From assembly GCA_037139195.1 (NCBI GenBank), contig JBAXGW010000099.1, positions 1 through 11,183 of the forward strand: DNA of 11,183 nucleotides, written 5' to 3'. A model generated the notes under the pieces. That model searched no databases. It was not told the DNA's origin and saw only the letters and a list, made by a program, of their open reading frames with translations. Source of the stretch: JBAXGW01 sp037139195. GTDB taxonomy: Bacteria > Bacteroidota > Bacteroidia > Bacteroidales > JAHJDW01. The position numbers and the translations under genes were made by a program. Shown here one piece after another: positions 6,577 to 11,183 of this stretch; within the stretch, counting starts at the first letter, position 1; each line of letters opens with the position of its first letter.

Positions 6577-7979
6577 TCCAAAGCAAATCGTTTGTCGAAA
6601 TTTACTAGATATACTTTGTCGGTTGCTCTGGTAATTGCAGTATATAGCCAACGGTAAAAATCGGGACCTATCATTTCTTCTGTTAAGTAGCCGTGATCGA
6701 TAAATACTTGTTCCCACTGACCACCCTGCGCTTTGTGGCAGGTTACGGCATACGAAAATTTAACTTGTAAACTGTTTAAATATGGGTTGGTTCGCATCTT
6801 TTCCATCTTTTTCTTCCACGATGTTTCGTCTTGATAATCTTCGAGCACAGTATTGAATAGGCGTTTATTGTCTTCATAAGGCAACGAAGGTGTTTCCTGA
6901 GTAACAGTATCGAGCAATAGTTTTACCTCTAAAGGTGCTTGTTCGGGGTAATCGAGAAGGCGAACAGTTGCATCAGCAAAGTGAAAGCCATATAAATCCT
7001 CATATTTTTTTACTCTTAATATTTCTAAGGCATCGCCATTGGCTATAAAGCCAGCATCCGATTTTTCATCGAGCCAAAAATAGTTGTTTTTTACAACCAT
7101 CATCATATCGCCAGCGGCAAGTTCTGATTCTCGATAAAGTATTCGGTTTCTGATTTCTCGATTGTATATATTTGCTCGTTTATTCGACCTGCAAACAATT
7201 AAAGTGTTTTCGGCTCCATAATTTGAATAAACATAATTCAATTTGTCTTCTAAATCGGCACCAGTAAGCCATATTATATCTGGATAATCTGCAACATCTA
7301 AAATTAGGTCTTCGCCTGTAATTAAATTTTTTCTGATTAATGTTGCATTATACAGAATGCCCGAATCCAATGATTGACGAACTACATCTTTTAAACTACA
7401 TAAAATAACGCCAGTATGAACTGAGCTTTTAACATAATCTATATCTAAAGCTGGACTATAGTCAAGTTTTACTGGAGGTAACTGTGCATTGTCGCCTACT
7501 AATATTAATTTACAGCGTTTGCTGCTAAAAACATATTCAAGCAAATCATTAAAAACGCCGCTTCCAGAAATTTCAAAGCCACCTTCATTCGATTTGTCTG
7601 ATAGCATAGAGGCTTCGTCAATAATGAAAACGGTATCGAAATGTGTGTTTTTTTGAAGAGCAAAACGAGCGCCACCACTTTTGTCTACCACCATTTTATA
7701 TATTTTGCGATGAATGGTTTGAGCTTTCCTTCCCGAATAGTTGCTTAAAACTTTGGCAGCTCGACCTGTTGGTGCTAACAAAACATAATTGTGCTCGTAG
7801 TCGTCAAAACATTTAACTAGCGAACTCATTACTGATGTTTTTCCTGTTCCAGCATATCCATTAATAATACACACATCACATTCTTGACTTATCAGAAATT
7901 GACTAAGGTTTTCTATAAGAGTATTTTGGTCTGATGTTGGTTCAAAACCTAAATAGTGTTTAATTTTTTCGGTGTACAT
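6570..7979 (-). CDS. SF1B RecD/Dda-like ATP-dependent DNA helicase
   Basis: A 469-residue 5'-to-3'-type helicase of superfamily 1B. Motifs run in order: a Q-like PTSDQ at 14-18, Walker A GYAGTGKT at 41-48, Walker B DEAS at 121-124, motif III GDNAQLPP at 162-169, the UvrD_C_2-type TCHKAQGGQW at 413-422, and motif VI YTAITRAT ending with the arginine finger R451. All key residues are present. It is much shorter than RecD or RecD2, lacks an N-terminal helix-hairpin-helix region, and is close in size to phage T4 Dda (439 residues), so it looks like a stand-alone helicase for repair or replication restart rather than a RecBCD subunit. No RecB or RecC partner is in the window. Its ATG shares one base with the tamL stop codon (TAATG), so it is probably translated by coupling to tamL. 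No separate promoter is evident. Confidence 0.92.
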   Translation of the reverse strand: MYTEKIKHYLGFEPTSDQNTLIENLSQFLISQECDVCIINGYAGTGKTSVMSSLVKCFDDYEHNYVLLAPTGRAAKVLSNYSGRKAQTIHRKIYKMVVDKSGGARFALQKNTHFDTVFIIDEASMLSDKSNEGGFEISGSGVFNDLLEYVFSSKRCKLILVGDNAQLPPVKLDYSPALDIDYVKSSVHTGVILCSLKDVVRQSLDSGILYNATLIRKNLITGEDLILDVADYPDIIWLTGADLEDKLNYVYSNYGAENTLIVCRSNKRANIYNREIRNRILYRESELAAGDMMMVVKNNYFWLDEKSDAGFIANGDALEILRVKKYEDLYGFHFADATVRLLDYPEQAPLEVKLLLDTVTQETPSLPYEDNKRLFNTVLEDYQDETSWKKKMEKMRTNPYLNSLQVKFSYAVTCHKAQGGQWEQVFIDHGYLTEEMIGPDFYRWLYTAITRATDKVYLVNFDKRFALEK

Positions 7980-10297
7980 TAGAAAGGATATCCAATACCT
8001 ATATTATAATTAATAGCTTTCAAGCGGATTTTGTCAAAAACCCATCTGTTTTCTTCTGGCAACGAAGGATTTCTAAGTTTAACTGCAGCATCAAGGCGAA
8101 TAACAAAATAAGAAAAATCGTACCGTAAGCCTAGTCCACCATCTATTGCAATTTCTTTATAAAAACGAGTAAAATCAAAATCAGCCCCTAAGCGATCATC
8201 TGCTTTGTTTACCATCCATATATTTCCGGCATCAAAGAATAATGCGCCTTTAAGTTTCTTATACCAAGTGTAGCGGTATTCCCAATTGGTTTCAAGCTGC
8301 ATGTCGCCTGTTTTTGTAGAAAAACCTTTTTCATTATTTGATCCAGGACCTAATTCGTAGATTTTCCATGCACGCATTCCATTTGCTCCTCCCGCATAAA
8401 AACTTTTTTCGAAAGGAAGGGCATTGCTATTGTCATAAGGGACGCCAATTCCAAACATAAAGCGGGTGGCAAATTGACTGTTGGGGTCGAATACGGTGAA
8501 TTTAATTACATCGATGCTTGGACGAATAAATTGCGAGAATCGAATATTAAAAAGCTCGTAATTACCATCGTTTGTTTGTGGTAATTTTATCATTGGGCTT
8601 ATTAAATGTAGAATATTTCCGCTGGCTTCTAAATTTCCTCTGAAATAAACAAAACTTCTTCCTTTTCTAGTGTTTTGGTTGTTAAAAATATAACTGTATT
8701 TTATACCAGGAATTAAGTGGCTTTTATAACTATTAATAATTGTAGGGTTATTGGTTGCTGCAATTATACTGTTATAGATTGAATCCTTGGCAATTCGCAC
8801 ATAATTATATTCAATTGGATTTAAAACGTGAGTTTGAGTTGTGCCGTCTTTCCATTCGCAACCATAATTAATATTAAAAATTGAGCGATTGTATTCTGAT
8901 CGAAACTGGAAATTGTAACCCATTGATAAAACTGTTTTTGGCAATTTTGATTTTGCTTTGCTTGAAAAAAGAGGCGCAAAAAATTTGGGAAATACAACGC
9001 TTCCATCAATGCCATATTCATAAGTGTTGAAAAAAGGAATGTAGGAAATTTTTTGGTCTTTCACCACCTTTACACTTTCATATTCTAACGCACCTCTGAT
9101 TTTGATGTTAAACTGTTCTAGTCCTTTAAATAAATTTCTATGTTGATATAGTAAATTTCCTCCTATTCCTAATCTGCCAGCTGAATTTGTTCCTTCAGTT
9201 TCTAATGAATAGGATTGGAATTTAACAGGTGTAAGCTGAATATATACATCTAGTTTTTCATAGCCACTTTCATTCTTTTGTCCTGTTTCTTTATAAGTTA
9301 GATTAATGTATCTGAACGTTTTTAAGTCAGATAATCTGTTATAGGTTTGAGAGACCTTTAGTTGTTGAAAAATGGAACCATTATTAATAAAAACAGACTG
9401 GGCTAGTTGATTGTAATTAAAATGCCTTTTGCCTTTTACCAAGAATTTATACCCTGATTCAGAAATAGTATCAAAAACAATAGTATCAGAAACTAAAGGG
9501 ATATATTCTGGATAAATAGATATCGTATTGAAAATATATTTTTTGTGTAATTCGTTGGTATCTTTATTGTTAATTGTTAAATCGATACTTATTGTATGAT
9601 TATTAAAAGACGAATCAACTTTAAAGCGAATATAATCTTTTAAAAATCCATAATACCCATTGTTTTGTAGGGTTTTAAGGATTCGTAATCTTTCATTTTC
9701 TAATTTTTCTGCGTCGTAAAGTTCTCCTGTTTTTATCAATGTTTGACTGGAATCATTTAACACCAAACTCTTTATAGTATAATCATTTATGCTGTAATTT
9801 AGTTTTGCAATTTTATAAGGTTTATCAAAATCTATAACATAAATTACAGTTGCTTTTTTATTATTTTCCCCCTGAAAAACTACTGTATCGTAAACTTGTG
9901 CATTGAAAAATCCTTTATTGAAAAGGTATCTTTCGATTTGAATGCTAGATTTATTAGCTAAAAATTTGGAATAAACTACTGGTTTTTCGCCCACCGTATT
10001 TTCCATCCAGTATAAAATTCCTTTATTACGTTCTTTTTTATTTAATCTGTGGGCAAGGTCATAAGTGCCAAGATGAAATTTTACAAAGAATAAAATTTTA
10101 CGATTTGGTTTTTGTTTTAGGAATGAATTTATTTCCTCAACTTCAATGAAGTTATGGGGTTTGTTATAGTAAGAATATTTGTTTTTCATTAGCAAACTTT
10201 CATCATTTGCTAATCTTTTCGATGGGTTACACGAAAACAAGCTAAATGTCAGTATTACAATGAATAATAGCCGATATATGCAAATCTCAATTTTCAC
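7979..10297 (-). CDS. tamL: TamL-type BamA/TamA-family outer-membrane lipoprotein
   Basis: A lipoprotein of 772 residues if started at the GTG at 10297 (781 from an in-frame TTG at 10324). The GTG start gives MKIEICIYR, a hydrophobic core and the lipobox LFSC with Cys23, a compact signal for lipidation. The following NPSKRL lacks the acidic surface-export signal seen on exposed Bacteroidota lipoproteins. No in-frame ATG exists before the lipobox. The N-terminal half, up to about residue 380, is POTRA-like (for example the SIQIERYLFNKGFFNAQVYD stretch); the C-terminal half is a 16-strand-type surface-antigen barrel. GGANGMRAW holds the position of the BamA loop-6 VRGF/Y motif with Arg642, FFDAGNIW is a strand motif, and the protein ends in Phe as barrel-assembly substrates do. 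TamL is thought to work with TamB in outer-membrane assembly; no tamB is adjacent here. It overlaps the helicase by one base. Confidence 0.88.
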   Translation of the reverse strand: MKIEICIYRLLFIVILTFSLFSCNPSKRLANDESLLMKNKYSYYNKPHNFIEVEEINSFLKQKPNRKILFFVKFHLGTYDLAHRLNKKERNKGILYWMENTVGEKPVVYSKFLANKSSIQIERYLFNKGFFNAQVYDTVVFQGENNKKATVIYVIDFDKPYKIAKLNYSINDYTIKSLVLNDSSQTLIKTGELYDAEKLENERLRILKTLQNNGYYGFLKDYIRFKVDSSFNNHTISIDLTINNKDTNELHKKYIFNTISIYPEYIPLVSDTIVFDTISESGYKFLVKGKRHFNYNQLAQSVFINNGSIFQQLKVSQTYNRLSDLKTFRYINLTYKETGQKNESGYEKLDVYIQLTPVKFQSYSLETEGTNSAGRLGIGGNLLYQHRNLFKGLEQFNIKIRGALEYESVKVVKDQKISYIPFFNTYEYGIDGSVVFPKFFAPLFSSKAKSKLPKTVLSMGYNFQFRSEYNRSIFNINYGCEWKDGTTQTHVLNPIEYNYVRIAKDSIYNSIIAATNNPTIINSYKSHLIPGIKYSYIFNNQNTRKGRSFVYFRGNLEASGNILHLISPMIKLPQTNDGNYELFNIRFSQFIRPSIDVIKFTVFDPNSQFATRFMFGIGVPYDNSNALPFEKSFYAGGANGMRAWKIYELGPGSNNEKGFSTKTGDMQLETNWEYRYTWYKKLKGALFFDAGNIWMVNKADDRLGADFDFTRFYKEIAIDGGLGLRYDFSYFVIRLDAAVKLRNPSLPEENRWVFDKIRLKAINYNIGIGYPF

Positions 10298-10363
10298 AAT
10301 ACGAAAATAAAGAATTATTTGCAATTAAAGGTGAGTAAAATAAAATATATATTGAAATACACT

Positions 10364-10392
10364 AAAAAAGCATTGATTAATAAAATCTAATG
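10364..10392 (-). terminator. Likely Rho-independent terminator of the T9SS cargo gene
   Basis: On the minus strand CATT-A-GATT (10392-10384) pairs with AATCAATG (10378-10371), an 8-bp stem with one bulged A and a 5-base loop. It is followed by C and six T's (10369-10364). It begins 10 bases after the TAG stop at 10402, the right place for a terminator. The stem is AT-rich, so efficiency is uncertain. If active, tamL and the helicase need their own promoter within about 10325-10363. Confidence 0.45.
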
Positions 10393-10401
10393 TAAAAAAT
10401 A

Positions 10402-11183
10402 CTATTTAATTATTATCTTTTTAGACATATATTTATCAACAGTTTCCATAGATAATAAATATAAACCAGTTTTTAAATCAACACCTTGGATTTTAAACTT
10501 ATTCAATCCTTTTTTAGATATTATGCTCTGATTATATACTTGTTGACCTGTAATTGTGAAAAGAGCTATTTTCATGTTTTCGTCCAGAACGCCAATATAA
10601 TCAATGCTTAAGTCATTTCCATCTTTAGCTACTGAAATAACTTCAAAAGTAAGCTCCTCAGAGCAATGAATAGTTACTGGATCGAAATACTCAAAATCGC
10701 CATTATAATCAGTTTGTTTTAGTCGATAGTAGATGTTTGTGCTATTCATGTTAACACTGTAATCCGATAAATCATATAATTTTTCGGAATTTGAATTGCC
10801 AGCCGATTGTTTAGTTCCAACAGTTTCCCAGTTTGATAAATCGTAACTTCTTTCAACAGTAAAGTAGTCGGAATTCAATTCTGATGCGGTAGCCCATGAT
10901 GTGGTTACATAATCGCCAAGGCAAATTGCTCTATATGATAATAATTCAACAGGAAGCGAGGTTCCCGTTTCTCCAATTGCTTTTTCGGAGAATGTACTCA
11001 TGCCTTTTCTATAGGCGTAGCCAGTTGATACGGTTGTATGTGATGATGTGCCAGTTAATGCCCAGTCAGCTCCTGTTGACGATCCCGTAGTTCTACTTAA
11101 AATATTAAACTTTTCATCAGTTAAATCTGCAAAAGCTCCATTAAAGTATAATTTCAAATCATAAGTACCATCAATAGTTCCAC
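10402..11183 (-). CDS. Type IX secretion cargo protein with C-terminal sorting domain, 5' part missing
   Basis: The C-terminal 259 residues of a larger surface or secreted protein; the frame stays open to the window edge, reading GTIDGTYDLKLYFNG just inside it, so the true start lies outside. The TTG at 11157 is an internal leucine, not a start. Three regions are visible. First comes a beta-rich end of the preceding domain with an RKGMSTFSEKAIGE linker. Next, from LPVELLS (fragment residue 76) through SWATASELNSDYFTVERS to YYRLKQTDYNGDFEY, is a fibronectin-III-like module very common just before Bacteroidota sorting domains. Last, about 85 residues have the beta layout of the Por-secretion tail, with ALFTITGQQVY, LKTGLYLLSM and a basic end KKIIIK. 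The sorting tail lacks the usual Asn-Pro pair at its start. It should be exported by Sec, crossed by the type IX machinery of which PorT is a part, and cleaved at the surface. The cargo's own activity cannot be seen. Confidence 0.85.
   Translation of the reverse strand, partial: GTIDGTYDLKLYFNGAFADLTDEKFNILSRTTGSSTGADWALTGTSSHTTVSTGYAYRKGMSTFSEKAIGETGTSLPVELLSYRAICLGDYVTTSWATASELNSDYFTVERSYDLSNWETVGTKQSAGNSNSEKLYDLSDYSVNMNSTNIYYRLKQTDYNGDFEYFDPVTIHCSEELTFEVISVAKDGNDLSIDYIGVLDENMKIALFTITGQQVYNQSIISKKGLNKFKIQGVDLKTGLYLLSMETVDKYMSKKIIIK

Noticed and set aside
5876..6717. Minus-strand frames inside and across the end of the FAD dehydrogenase gene
   Set aside because: They overlap conserved flavoprotein and helicase coding sequence and show no domain of their own.
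10342..10349. TATATTTT on the minus strand as a -7 element for tamL
   Set aside because: It misses the final G of TAnnTTTG, has no TTTG at the -33 position, and lies in a run of A and T where near-matches are expected.
10896..11090. Plus-strand frame inside the T9SS cargo gene
   Set aside because: Antisense to a clear fibronectin-like and linker region; no protein features.
11155..11157. TTG as the start of the cargo gene
   Set aside because: The frame continues upstream to the window edge with plausible protein sequence, so this is an internal leucine of a partial gene.
1..11183. tRNA, rRNA, CRISPR array, insertion sequence, phage module or riboswitch
   Set aside because: Almost all bases are in intact protein-coding genes, and the intergenic stretches (longest 237 bases) show no tandem repeats, transposase remnants or conserved RNA folds I recognise.

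Overview
The window is AT-rich, densely packed DNA from a member of the Bacteroidota, probably an environmental or uncultured Bacteroidales- or Flavobacteriia-like lineage. Four things point there: a PorT-type component of the type IX secretion system (T9SS), a T9SS cargo protein with a C-terminal sorting domain, a TamL lipoprotein, and a promoter matching the Bacteroidota TTTG/TAnnTTTG consensus. No tRNA, rRNA, CRISPR array, insertion sequence or phage module was seen. Most of the window is ordinary chromosomal housekeeping DNA.

Left part (1-1276). A stand-alone Imm5-type putative immunity protein (62-514, +) faces a small membrane-anchored DUF7935-type protein (518-1039, -); the stop codons are 3 bases apart. 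A 237-base intergenic region (1040-1276) then separates DUF7935 from the divergent operon. It holds a good Bacteroidota promoter pointing right, a -7-like element pointing left, and an AT-rich inverted repeat in the leader of the rightward operon.

Centre (1277-6562, all +). Five genes lie close together with gaps of 0, 12, 66 and 9 bases: a class I PLP aminotransferase (aspC-like), a heptose-7-phosphate kinase for LPS core precursors (rfaE1/hldA), the menaquinone C-methyltransferase (ubiE/menG), porT with a TTG start codon, and an uncharacterised FAD-dependent dehydrogenase of the COG2509 type. The ubiE-porT neighbourhood is known from other Bacteroidota. The group mixes amino-acid, envelope and quinone metabolism and looks like a shared transcription unit rather than one pathway.

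Right part (6570-11183, all -). In transcription order it has the 3' part of a T9SS cargo gene cut by the window edge, a likely Rho-independent terminator, tamL (a BamA/TamA-family outer-membrane lipoprotein), and an SF1B RecD/Dda-like helicase whose ATG overlaps the tamL stop by one base. No tamB lies next to tamL here.

I did not find a convincing undescribed system. The points most worth a second look are the tamL-helicase translational coupling, the orphan Imm5 protein, the non-ATG starts of porT and tamL, the divergent sorting domain of the cargo protein, and the leader inverted repeat before aspC.
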